A stretch of 21,566 nucleotides of DNA from Acinetobacter sp. N54.MGS-139 (lineage in GTDB: Bacteria > Pseudomonadota > Gammaproteobacteria > Burkholderiales > Burkholderiaceae_F), in NCBI GenBank assembly GCA_000980495.1, contig LARN01000033.1:1-21566 (forward strand). The letters run 5' to 3'. The translations under genes were made by a program, and so were the position numbers. The notes below the pieces were generated by a model. It was not told the DNA's origin and did not search any database. It saw nothing but the letters and a program-made list of their open reading frames with translations. Each line of letters opens with the position of its first letter. Within the stretch, counting starts at the first letter, position 1. Shown in pieces: positions 14,362-21,458 of the stretch.

Positions 14362-16128
14362 TCAAGGATTGACCTCAGGGTGCTGAGCCGGAGGCGCCGG
14401 GTTGACGTCACTATTGACCGCGATTTCTTCGTCAACCGGAGAGTCACCTTTAAGGATTGCTTGGCGAACCAATTTATCCATTTCTTGGGACAGGATTACC
14501 GATGCCTGAACAACGGTTCCTAAGTTATCCGCTCTGAAGTGGTTAGCTTCTTGGTCGGTAGCTGCTCGAAGGATAACCTTAATACCTTGATTGATCAGCT
14601 TGGCAGTTTCGACAACCTTGCGTTCTAAAATCTCATCGCGGATCGTGAGAACGATCACGGCTGCGTTCTGCACGTGGGCCTGAAGCAGAACAGAAGGATC
14701 AATCGCATCACCCTGAATAGCGGTGTAACCGTTTTTGCGCAGCTGAGCCACCAGAGAATCGTCTTTATCGACGATGACGGTAGGGATTTCATCTTTCTGC
14801 AGGGCTGCGGTTAACTTGCAGCCTACGTCACCGTAACCCACAATCACGATATGACCGGTGATTTTCTTCTTTTCGATTTCATCCGGCATAAGAGACTGCG
14901 GATCCGGACGAGCAGCCGAAATACGAGCCAGTTTGCTGCGTTTTTTAAGGAATTCAGCAACTTTCGGCAGTGTGGCAAAAGCAATCGGGTTAAGCGCAAT
15001 CGTCAAAATCGCGGTTGCCAAGACGAGATTCATGCCCTCGTCGGAGACGATGCCCATGGACTTTCCGAGGCTCGCCAAGATGAACGAGAATTCACCGATC
15101 TGTCCCAAACACGCGCCGAGTGTCAAGGCAGTGTGCAAGGGATAACGGAACAACATCACTAATAACGCGGCAATGATCGGGTTAATGAAGAGGATCAAAA
15201 GCAGGACGCAAAGCAGGTGCCAAGGATGTTCGACGATCACCATCGGATTGAACATCATGCCGACGCCGACGAAGAAAATGACCGAGAAGGCATCTCTCAG
15301 CGGAAGGGATTCCACGGCTGCTCTATGCGCATACTTGGATTCGCGCATCACCATGCCGGCGAAGAAAGCGCCCAAGGCAAAGGAGACATGGAAAACTTCA
15401 GCAGCACCGAAGGCAATGCCGATCGCCACTGCCAAGACGCAAAGCGTAAAGAGTTCGCGAGAACCGGTTTTAGCAACCTGCCAGAGAAGGTACGGCAGCA
15501 GACGGCGACCGACCACGAGCATCAGCACGATAAAGACGACAACTTGAGCTAAGGTTATAAGAAGCAGCTGCCAGAGCGGCTGAGAAGAAGTCTGAGCCTG
15601 ACCGGTGAACACAGAAGCCATTGGCGGCAGGAGAACTAATAGCAAGACCGTGACCATGTCCTGCACGATCAGCCAGCCCACTGCAACGTTGCCGTCGAAC
15701 CCCTCCAGCATGCCTCGGGCTTCCAAGGCCTTAAGCACGACTACGGTAGAAGCGCAGGACAAGCAGCACCCTAGAAGCACGGAGTGTCCGATATCCCATC
15801 CCCATAGCCAGCTCAAACCGAACCCAATCAAGGCAGACAAGAGCATCTGGCATATCGCGCCCGGAACGACTAGTCCTTTGACCTTCAAAAGATCCGTCAA
15901 GGAGAAATGAAGTCCCACGCCGAACATCAGCAGCATGATGCCGATTTCAGCCAACTGGTTGGCCAAGTTCAAGTCCACATCAAAACCGAAAACCGACGGG
16001 GAAACCAAAATACCCGCGAGCAAGTAACCGACCAGCGCCGGAACTTTTAACTTTTCTGCCAAAAAGCCAAGAACCAAAGCGACACCGAAACCGATTGCTA
16101 AGGTAGAAATGAGAGAAATACCTTCCAT
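14362..16128 (-). CDS. KefB/YbaL-type monovalent cation:proton antiporter (CPA2), paralog 1
   Basis: This 588-aa protein is clearly homologous to its downstream neighbour over the whole length. Shared blocks include ISTLAIGF, KVPALVGYLLAGI, LSCASTVV and VSFALGAFF. The membrane domain (about 1-390) is followed by a TrkA-N domain starting GHIVIVGYGDVG (about 418-429), with VDKDDS at the end of the second strand. A proline-rich tail (VNPAPPAQHPEVNP) replaces the acidic tail of paralog 2, so regulation may differ. The pair is a tandem duplication that has diverged in the RCK domain. ATG 16128 has no clear Shine-Dalgarno sequence. It is divergent from psiE, 428 nt away. Confidence 0.92.
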   Translation of the reverse strand: MEGISLISTLAIGFGVALVLGFLAEKLKVPALVGYLLAGILVSPSVFGFDVDLNLANQLAEIGIMLLMFGVGLHFSLTDLLKVKGLVVPGAICQMLLSALIGFGLSWLWGWDIGHSVLLGCCLSCASTVVVLKALEARGMLEGFDGNVAVGWLIVQDMVTVLLLVLLPPMASVFTGQAQTSSQPLWQLLLITLAQVVVFIVLMLVVGRRLLPYLLWQVAKTGSRELFTLCVLAVAIGIAFGAAEVFHVSFALGAFFAGMVMRESKYAHRAAVESLPLRDAFSVIFFVGVGMMFNPMVIVEHPWHLLCVLLLILFINPIIAALLVMLFRYPLHTALTLGACLGQIGEFSFILASLGKSMGIVSDEGMNLVLATAILTIALNPIAFATLPKVAEFLKKRSKLARISAARPDPQSLMPDEIEKKKITGHIVIVGYGDVGCKLTAALQKDEIPTVIVDKDDSLVAQLRKNGYTAIQGDAIDPSVLLQAHVQNAAVIVLTIRDEILERKVVETAKLINQGIKVILRAATDQEANHFRADNLGTVVQASVILSQEMDKLVRQAILKGDSPVDEEIAVNSDVNPAPPAQHPEVNP

Positions 16129-16556
16129 ACTTTTACCGAGTGCGTTTATTCGTTATTCCGCATCCTTTTGTGAGGACAAGTTTCCTTCATCAATGAGTGA
16201 CAAACTTGACGCCCCTCCTCTTAATCATCGTTGCCGTTTGTCGGCAAAAATGTGCTCCAATTCTAAACACTCAAATCGAAGGAATCCTCACAAAATATAG
16301 AAATAAGTATTTTTTGTTTGTTATGTCGCAAGCTAAATTAATCAGCGGCAGTTTTTTGACTTCTTGTGGAATGGATTTCTCTTTATTTTCAATTGATTAA
16401 CGCCAAAAATTTGTTTTATCGACAGCGGTGCCATTGAAACTTGCAATCAACTTCGCCCATTCTTGGTAGTAAGCTGCTTGCTAACCCGCACAGACCATGT
16501 TTTTTTTCTCATAATGCAGGCACGGATCACAGGACCCACATTAATTAAGAAAAAAA
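16129..16556. other. Divergent intergenic region between antiporter and psiE
   Basis: No gene of credible size is visible. It contains a TTGCCG-TTTGT-CGGCAA hairpin (16231-16247) and a widely spaced perfect 11-bp inverted repeat, TTTTGTGAGGA (16166-16176) and TCCTCACAAAA (16285-16295). The stretch near 16290-16400 is AT-rich. Promoters for both flanking genes must lie here, but I cannot place them with confidence. Confidence 0.5.
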
Positions 16557-17051
16557 ATGAACAAGCCAATCATCGCCAAAATTAACGACAAATTTGAAAC
16601 CCTTCTTCTGATCATTCAGGCAGGGGCCCTAATCATTATCACAATTGCGACAGCAGTCGCGATTGTGGCTGAAGGCTATGACATGTTTGTCACCAAGAGC
16701 ATCGGATTAGCCAACTTACTGCTCTTGTTCTTATTCATCGAGATTTTGTCGATGGTCAGACAGTATTCTCTCGGCCAACATGAGTTAAAACTCAAGACGC
16801 CTCTGGTCATCACTGTCGTGGCCGTTGCTCGTTACCTCATCATTAATATGGAACATCTGACGAGCAAGTGGATTCTTCTTACATCCGTTTCAATTCTCAT
16901 CTTAACGATCGCCCTCCTTATATCACGTCAGATTAAGGGGCTTCATGATGACATCGAGGAAGAGAACCTCTCTTCGCTCCAGAAGCTGAGCGACAAGCTC
17001 TCCGGAATGGTTGGCAAAAAGAAGGACAGTCAGAAAGACGATAACTCATAG
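16557..17051 (+). CDS. psiE: PsiE-family (phosphate-starvation-inducible E) membrane protein
   Basis: This 164-aa protein has four hydrophobic segments: about residues 16-42, 52-66, 80-96 and 104-125. The family core LFLFIEILSMVRQYSLGQHE followed by KTPLVITVVAVARYLII matches the PsiE family. A soluble, charged, helical C-terminus (about 126-164) ends in lysine- and aspartate-rich sequence. The PsiE function is not known; in E. coli the gene responds to phosphate starvation and cAMP-CRP. No Pho box was recognised upstream. The start ATG follows an A-rich tract (AAGAAAAAAA) with only a weak ribosome site. Confidence 0.88.
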   Translation: MNKPIIAKINDKFETLLLIIQAGALIIITIATAVAIVAEGYDMFVTKSIGLANLLLLFLFIEILSMVRQYSLGQHELKLKTPLVITVVAVARYLIINMEHLTSKWILLTSVSILILTIALLISRQIKGLHDDIEEENLSSLQKLSDKLSGMVGKKKDSQKDDNS

Positions 17052-17085
17052 TATTTATACCTATTCATTTTCTCCTATTGACTCT

Positions 17086-17098
17086 TACAATTTGTAAT
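17086..17098. promoter_or_regulatory. Palindrome TTACAA-T-TTGTAA upstream of the flavoprotein reductase
   Basis: Perfect 6-bp arms with a 1-nt centre lie 73 nt before the reductase start and just after TTGACT (17078-17083), which could be a -35 box. It is a plausible operator. No regulator gene is adjacent. Confidence 0.35.
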
Positions 17099-17121
17099 AA
17101 GTACCTCTTGTAGGTACTTTT
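17099..17121 (+). terminator. Hairpin with T tract between psiE and the reductase
   Basis: AAGTACCT (17099-17106) and AGGTACTT (17112-17119) form a perfect 8-bp stem with a 5-nt loop. The stem runs into TTTT (17118-17121). It could terminate psiE. If the reductase promoter lies upstream of it, it could instead act as an attenuator or 5' stabiliser for the reductase mRNA. Confidence 0.6.
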
Positions 17122-17170
17122 GTAAGACAACGGTATGGACCTTTCCCGTACCTACCAAAGGAGAAAACTA

Positions 17171-18964
17171 ATGCTTTTGACCAAACTTCCCGTGGCTGTC
17201 GGACTTGCCGGCGTTGCACTCGCAGCCAATGCAGTCACTTATACACCCGGAACTTATACTGAAAAAGTCAACGGTCATAATGCTGCCTTCACCGTCAAGG
17301 TAACCGTCAGCAAGAACAAGATTGAAAAGATTGAATATCCTGACAACCTTGAAACCATCGGTGTCGGCAAAGTCGCTCTGGATAAACTGTCCAAGAAGAT
17401 TATCGATCGCCAGTCTCTCGGCGTAGACAATGTTACCGGCGCAACGATTACTTCCTTCGCATTGAAGGGCGCAGTTAAGAAAGCACTCGAACAAGCCAAG
17501 GTTTCCAAGGCTGACATGGCCAAGCTGATGAAGAACAGCGAAAAATACACTGCTCTTCCTGCTGAAATCAAGACCAACGTCGTTGTTGTCGGCGGCGGCG
17601 GATCCGGTTTGGCTTCCGCTATCGCTGCTCAGCAGGCCGGTGCCAAAGTTATCGTTCTTGAAAAACTCGGCATCCTCGGCGGCTCTACTAACGTTTCCGA
17701 AGGCGCTTTGAACGCAGCTGACCCGCAGCGTCAAGGCAAACAGGGTATCGAAGACTCTATCCAGAAACACTATGAACAGACCATGAAGGGCGGCCACAAT
17801 ATCGGCAATCCTGAACTCGTTCATTACCTGACTGACCATGCTTTAGAGTCTGTTCACTGGCTTGAAAGCATCGGCGTTAAGTTCAAAGATGAAGTCGGTA
17901 CCGCTACCGGTGCTCTGTGGCAGCGTTCTCACTATCCTGCTACTCCGTCCGGCAACACCTACATTCGTTCTTTTGAAAAATACATCGCCGCTCATGGCAA
18001 TGACATGAAGGTCTACACCGACATGGACGCTGTCTCCCTGATTCAGGACAAGGCCGGCCGTGTTATCGGAGTTATAGCTAAAGACAACCACACCGGCAAG
18101 ACAACCAAGTTCATGGCTGACAAGGGCGTCATCCTGGCAACCGGCGGCTTCGGTGCTAACGTTGCTCTTCGTCAGAAAGTCAACACCGGCGTGTTCAAAG
18201 ACTATGACCTCGGCAAGGGTATCGGCTGCACGAACTTCAACAAGTCCGCTCAGGGTTCCGGCATCATCATGGGTGAAAAAGTCGGTGCACACGTTATCGG
18301 TATGTCCGACATTCAGGTTCATCCCTGCGGAACACCGGGTACCGGTTTGATGGAAATGGTTCGTACATCCGGCCGCAACCGTCTGTTCATTAACAAGGAA
18401 GGCAACCGCTTCGTCAACGAAGGTGCTCCTCGTGACGTTCTGGCTAAGGCTATCTTTGCACAGCCCGGTTCTACTTACTACGTCCTGGTTAACCACCTCC
18501 GCTATCCGTCTCTTGACTGGGTTGACGCCAACGGCGCCAAGATGAAAGACATGATCGACCTCGGTCGTGTTGTTTCTGCTCCGACACTTGACGAACTGGC
18601 CAAGAAACTCAACATGCCTGCTGCCAACCTGAAGAAGGCTGTTGAAGACTACAACGGTGTTGTCGCCGGTACATACAAGGATCCGCTGGGCTTCGTCGCC
18701 AACAACAAGGCTGACAAGCAGATGACAGAAGGTCCTTGGTACGCCTGCCAGAAGGTTCCGACTGTTCACCACACCATGGGCGGTCTGGAAATCAATACCA
18801 AGGCTCAGGTTCTTGACGCCAACGGTAAGGTTATCCCGGGTCTCTATGCTGCCGGTGAAACCACAGGCGGTATCCACGGTTCTAACCGTTTGGGCGGCAA
18901 CGCCATTGCTGACATCATGACTTTCGGTCGTGACGCCGGTACACATGCTGCTAAAGGAAACTAA
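17171..18964 (+). CDS. Exported FMN/FAD flavoprotein reductase, fumarate/urocanate reductase family
   Basis: This 597-aa protein starts with a Sec-type signal peptide (residues 1-21, ALAANA then VTYTPG). An FMN_bind domain follows (about 22-108), in which DNVTGAT (86-92) is a flavinylation motif, with Thr92 as the likely covalent FMN site made by ApbE. The FAD_binding_2 domain starts VVVVGGGGSGLASA (137-150). Fumarate-reductase catalytic positions are conserved: H384, R421 (the proton-donor arginine in APRDVLA), H534 in HHTMGG and R573 in SNRLGG. It lacks haem motifs, so it matches the UrdA-like architecture. Substrate, perhaps an unsaturated carboxylate, is not decidable. I chose ATG 17171 because AAGGAG (17158-17163) sits 7 nt upstream. 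The upstream ATG 17135 lacks such a site and would spoil the signal. Confidence 0.93.
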   Translation: MLLTKLPVAVGLAGVALAANAVTYTPGTYTEKVNGHNAAFTVKVTVSKNKIEKIEYPDNLETIGVGKVALDKLSKKIIDRQSLGVDNVTGATITSFALKGAVKKALEQAKVSKADMAKLMKNSEKYTALPAEIKTNVVVVGGGGSGLASAIAAQQAGAKVIVLEKLGILGGSTNVSEGALNAADPQRQGKQGIEDSIQKHYEQTMKGGHNIGNPELVHYLTDHALESVHWLESIGVKFKDEVGTATGALWQRSHYPATPSGNTYIRSFEKYIAAHGNDMKVYTDMDAVSLIQDKAGRVIGVIAKDNHTGKTTKFMADKGVILATGGFGANVALRQKVNTGVFKDYDLGKGIGCTNFNKSAQGSGIIMGEKVGAHVIGMSDIQVHPCGTPGTGLMEMVRTSGRNRLFINKEGNRFVNEGAPRDVLAKAIFAQPGSTYYVLVNHLRYPSLDWVDANGAKMKDMIDLGRVVSAPTLDELAKKLNMPAANLKKAVEDYNGVVAGTYKDPLGFVANNKADKQMTEGPWYACQKVPTVHHTMGGLEINTKAQVLDANGKVIPGLYAAGETTGGIHGSNRLGGNAIADIMTFGRDAGTHAAKGN

Positions 18965-18978
18965 TCTTTCCAATAGCT

Positions 18979-18994
18979 GAGATCTTTTGATCTC
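18979..18994 (+). repeat. Short perfect hairpin after the reductase
   Basis: GAGATC (18979-18984), a TTTT loop and GATCTC (18989-18994). It lies 15 nt after the stop codon and 10 nt before a stronger terminator. It could form a 3' processing or stability stem. Confidence 0.5.
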
Positions 18995-19004
18995 TAACAT
19001 GTTC

Positions 19005-19034
19005 GGGGATCGGAATTTTTCCGATCCCCTTTTT
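19005..19034 (+). terminator. Strong rho-independent terminator after the reductase
   Basis: GGGGATCGGAA (19005-19015) and TTCCGATCCCC (19019-19029) form an 11-bp stem with a 3-nt loop, followed by TTTTT. Confidence 0.92.
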
Positions 19035-19148
19035 GTATCTCCGCTCTTCTCTGCTGCTTAGGTTCTACGGAGGTCTTCCGCTTTTTAGCGCGACAGATAA
19101 TAACGCTGCTCTGCTTAAGATTACTTATAAGACAGATATTTCATTGGT

Positions 19149-19171
19149 CTGATTAATAAGCTAATCAGGAG
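19149..19171 (+). promoter_or_regulatory. Hairpin overlapping the sirtuin ribosome binding site
   Basis: CTGATTA (19149-19155) and TAATCAG (19162-19168) are perfect arms with a 6-nt loop. The right arm overlaps the first two bases of the Shine-Dalgarno AGGAG (19167-19171), which serves ATG 19179. Folding would partly hide the ribosome site. It could equally be a DNA operator. Confidence 0.4.
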
Positions 19172-19178
19172 AAAAATT

Positions 19179-19952
19179 ATGGAAGTTAATTTCAAAGAGT
19201 TGACATTTAAAGGAGAGCGGCCGCTGGTTTTCATTTTATCCGGAGCCGGTCTTTCGGCAGAGAGCGGAATCCCGACTTTTAGAGATGCCAACGGCCTTTG
19301 GAGAAAATACGATCCTAAGGAACTCGCTTCTATCGGAGCGCTTGAAAGACACACTCAAGATGTTTTCGACTTCTACAACGAAAGAATCAAGAACGCTGAA
19401 CCCTGCCGCCCTAACGCGGCCCATATAGCGATTGCAGAATTTCAGAAAGACGTCGCTGCTTTTTGTGATGTGATCCATGTCACACAAAACGTGGATAATC
19501 TGAACGAATTAGCCGGCTCTCCGCGAGTTTTCCATCTGCACGGTGATTTCCAAACTTCCCAGTGCCGAAAGTGCAAAAAGACCTTCCCCAGAATCGGCTT
19601 CTACCAACGGGAACAAGTTTGTCCGGTTTGCGGAGCGAACAATTTTGCAGTGAGACCCAATGTCGTGCTTTTCGGAGAAATTCCTTACGGCATGGATTGG
19701 ATACCTTCGTACCTCAAGAAAGCCCGTGTCTTTATTTCCGTCGGAACCTCCGGCACCGTCTACCCAGCTGCTGATTTCGTGAGAGAAACTAAAGCATCTT
19801 TAAGAATCAATCTTGATTTAGATCCGCTCATCCACCCATATTCCAAATTCAATCATAGAGTTTATGGGAAATGCACCGAGACCTTACCGCCTCTTCTTGA
19901 CGAACTAAAGAAAGAATTAATAACCCGATTGAAAGAGAAGCCAGCAGAATAG
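19179..19952 (+). CDS. cobB: Sir2-family NAD-dependent protein deacylase (CobB-like)
   Basis: This 257-aa sirtuin removes acyl groups from lysine using NAD+. Motifs in order are GAGLSAESGIPTFRD (22-36), Y66-x2-R69 in FYNERI, TQNVDNL (102-108), the catalytic H121 in HLHG, a zinc site (C129/C132, C148/C151) and GTSGTVYPAA (189-198). The Y-x-x-R pair matches the pocket of class III sirtuins such as E. coli CobB (FYNARR), which bind succinyl and malonyl lysine. Two unusual residues are N109 where TQNVDxLH usually has H, and H119 before LHG where E is usual. A good AGGAG precedes the start, overlapped by a small hairpin. The gene stands alone, between terminators. Confidence 0.94.
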   Translation: MEVNFKELTFKGERPLVFILSGAGLSAESGIPTFRDANGLWRKYDPKELASIGALERHTQDVFDFYNERIKNAEPCRPNAAHIAIAEFQKDVAAFCDVIHVTQNVDNLNELAGSPRVFHLHGDFQTSQCRKCKKTFPRIGFYQREQVCPVCGANNFAVRPNVVLFGEIPYGMDWIPSYLKKARVFISVGTSGTVYPAADFVRETKASLRINLDLDPLIHPYSKFNHRVYGKCTETLPPLLDELKKELITRLKEKPAE

Positions 19953-19991
19953 TCCCTGCAAAATTCAATTCTTCAAATCTCTCCTAATTAC

Positions 19992-20026
19992 TCGCTCTCC
20001 AATCACTTTCGGAGGGCGATTTTTTT
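19992..20026 (+). terminator. Rho-independent terminator after the sirtuin gene
   Basis: TCGCTCTCC (19992-20000) pairs with GGAGGGCGA (20011-20019) with one G-U pair and a 10-nt loop, followed by seven Ts. Confidence 0.88.
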
Positions 20027-20083
20027 ATCCAGTTCTTTCTGCCATCACCTAGAATAGATGTCATAACAACCACCCGAAAGAAA

Positions 20084-21223
20084 ATGGCCCTTAACGAAGC
20101 ACAGGTGATTACGGATCTTCTTGGACTCTGCCGTTCTGAAATAGAAAAAAGGTACGGAGAGCAAGCTTTAGACATTCACAAAGCCAAGCTGACATTTGAG
20201 CAAAACCGATGCGTTAGAACGCTTTTCCCAAAATCTTCTTGTCGTCGCTGTGTTGACGCGTGCCGAGAAAAAGCTGTTTTCCTAAATAACAGTACGATCA
20301 GTTTAGAAAATAGCAAATGTTCGTCTTGCGGTGCTTGTGTGAGTTCTTGCCCTACTGAGGCATTTGCTTTTGCAAAATATCCTCTTTATTCCGCTCTGTT
20401 CCAAATCAAAAAAATAACTGAACAGAATCAAAAAAATCAATTGACCAACTTACCCGCCGTCTTTGCTTGTCCTAAATCTTCGCAAGCAAAAGAACGAATT
20501 TCCATCGGTTGTTTAGGAGGTTTGAACCCAGTCCTGCTTGTATTAGCCCAATTAACAACGGAAGCCAAAGTTGTTGTTTATTGCGAAAACTGCAGAAACT
20601 GCGCGAGCAATACCGAAGGAGACCCAGCCAAAAGCATGGCTCAAAAAATTTCCAGACTCTCTGACATACTGAAAATCCAGCCGAATATTGAAATTGTTGA
20701 AACAGCATCTGAAGCCTTAGAGAATTTAAAGCGAAGAAAGATCTTTAGAAAGATCTCTAATGAATTGCTGGAAAAGTCGGAAATAGCCAGCTTAAAAGGC
20801 AATGCCCCAAAAATTGAGAAAGTTTTCCCAATGCTTGATCGAGAGATGTTAATCGACTGCATCAAGCTGATCCGTAAGAAAAAACCGGAGTATGAAATTC
20901 CTGAGAAGATATTTCCGCTTCCGGTTGTTCACAAAAACACTTGTACCGGGTGCAACATCTGTGTGCTTCTTTGCCCTTCCGGCTGTTTAACCTCACGAGA
21001 GAAGGACGGTCAATTTAAACTGCTTGCAGATCCGCTTAGATGTGTGGATTGCAAACGGTGCGTAGAAGCCTGCCCCGAACATACTTTGGACATGAGAAAA
21101 ATCTCCGGCCTTTCGCAAATACTTGCCGACGACGTTCAAATTTTATTAGCTGAAGTTCAAAAAAACATTGAGGAAGATGCCGCAGCGTTTGGAGCTAGAA
21201 CTCGAGAGATCTTCAATATTTGA
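20084..21223 (+). CDS. Polyferredoxin: 4Fe-4S protein with two paired cluster domains
   Basis: This 379-aa soluble protein has no signal or membrane segment. Four cluster motifs occur in two pairs: an atypical set C43/C53/C56/C60, the classic CxxCxxCxxxCP at C79-C89, and then C287-C297 and C320-C330 at the other end. Between them is a Cys-bearing module (C129, C143 in GCLGGL, C167/C170/C173 in YCENCRNC) that looks like a further metal or cluster site, and a basic helical linker (about 180-280). Similar proteins accompany molybdo/tungsto-oxidoreductases such as formate dehydrogenases, but none is adjacent here, so the role is open: intracellular electron transfer or enzyme maturation. No clear Shine-Dalgarno sequence precedes ATG 20084. 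Codon use is more A-rich than neighbours such as dmsAB. Confidence 0.85.
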   Translation: MALNEAQVITDLLGLCRSEIEKRYGEQALDIHKAKLTFEQNRCVRTLFPKSSCRRCVDACREKAVFLNNSTISLENSKCSSCGACVSSCPTEAFAFAKYPLYSALFQIKKITEQNQKNQLTNLPAVFACPKSSQAKERISIGCLGGLNPVLLVLAQLTTEAKVVVYCENCRNCASNTEGDPAKSMAQKISRLSDILKIQPNIEIVETASEALENLKRRKIFRKISNELLEKSEIASLKGNAPKIEKVFPMLDREMLIDCIKLIRKKKPEYEIPEKIFPLPVVHKNTCTGCNICVLLCPSGCLTSREKDGQFKLLADPLRCVDCKRCVEACPEHTLDMRKISGLSQILADDVQILLAEVQKNIEEDAAAFGARTREIFNI

Positions 21224-21251
21224 TTTCTTTAGAGAGTATTCCTCTTTGTAT

Positions 21252-21458
21252 TTACGTCCGGTCTTTCAATTGCTTTTCGATGCTGGCAACTGCTAGTGGA
21301 AAAACCTCGTACTTGTTATCTATGAGGATGTGATCTAGGCGATATTCAATACAGTTTTGAAGACCCTTTTCATTGCTATGGAGCATATCGGGCAAAGAAA
21401 GCTCTGAGTATTGCCGCCGTTCGATGACGTTTTCGTATTTTCTAATCTGTGTCTTGTC
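21252..21458 (-). pseudogene. 3' remnant of a gene cut by an insertion sequence
   Basis: A minus-strand frame runs for 68 codons into TAA 21252-21254. Its content is protein-like, for example YSELSLPDMLHSNEKG and EYRLDHILIDNKYEVFPLA. It has no plausible start and is bounded upstream by TAG 21459-21461, which lies in sequence that looks like an IS end. It is therefore probably the C-terminal end of an interrupted gene. I do not recognise the family. Confidence 0.5.

Noticed and set aside
16197..16400. 67-codon frame between the antiporter and psiE
   Set aside because: It lacks a ribosome site and shows AT-rich, low-complexity composition without motifs.
17135..17170. Upstream ATG 17135 as start of the flavoprotein reductase
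   Set aside because: It lacks a Shine-Dalgarno sequence and would add twelve charged residues before the signal peptide. ATG 17171 has AAGGAG 7 nt upstream.
17843..19000. Long minus-strand frame opposite the flavoprotein reductase (385 codons)
   Set aside because: It is an antisense shadow of a gene with strong codon bias. It has no motifs and it reads across the reductase terminator.
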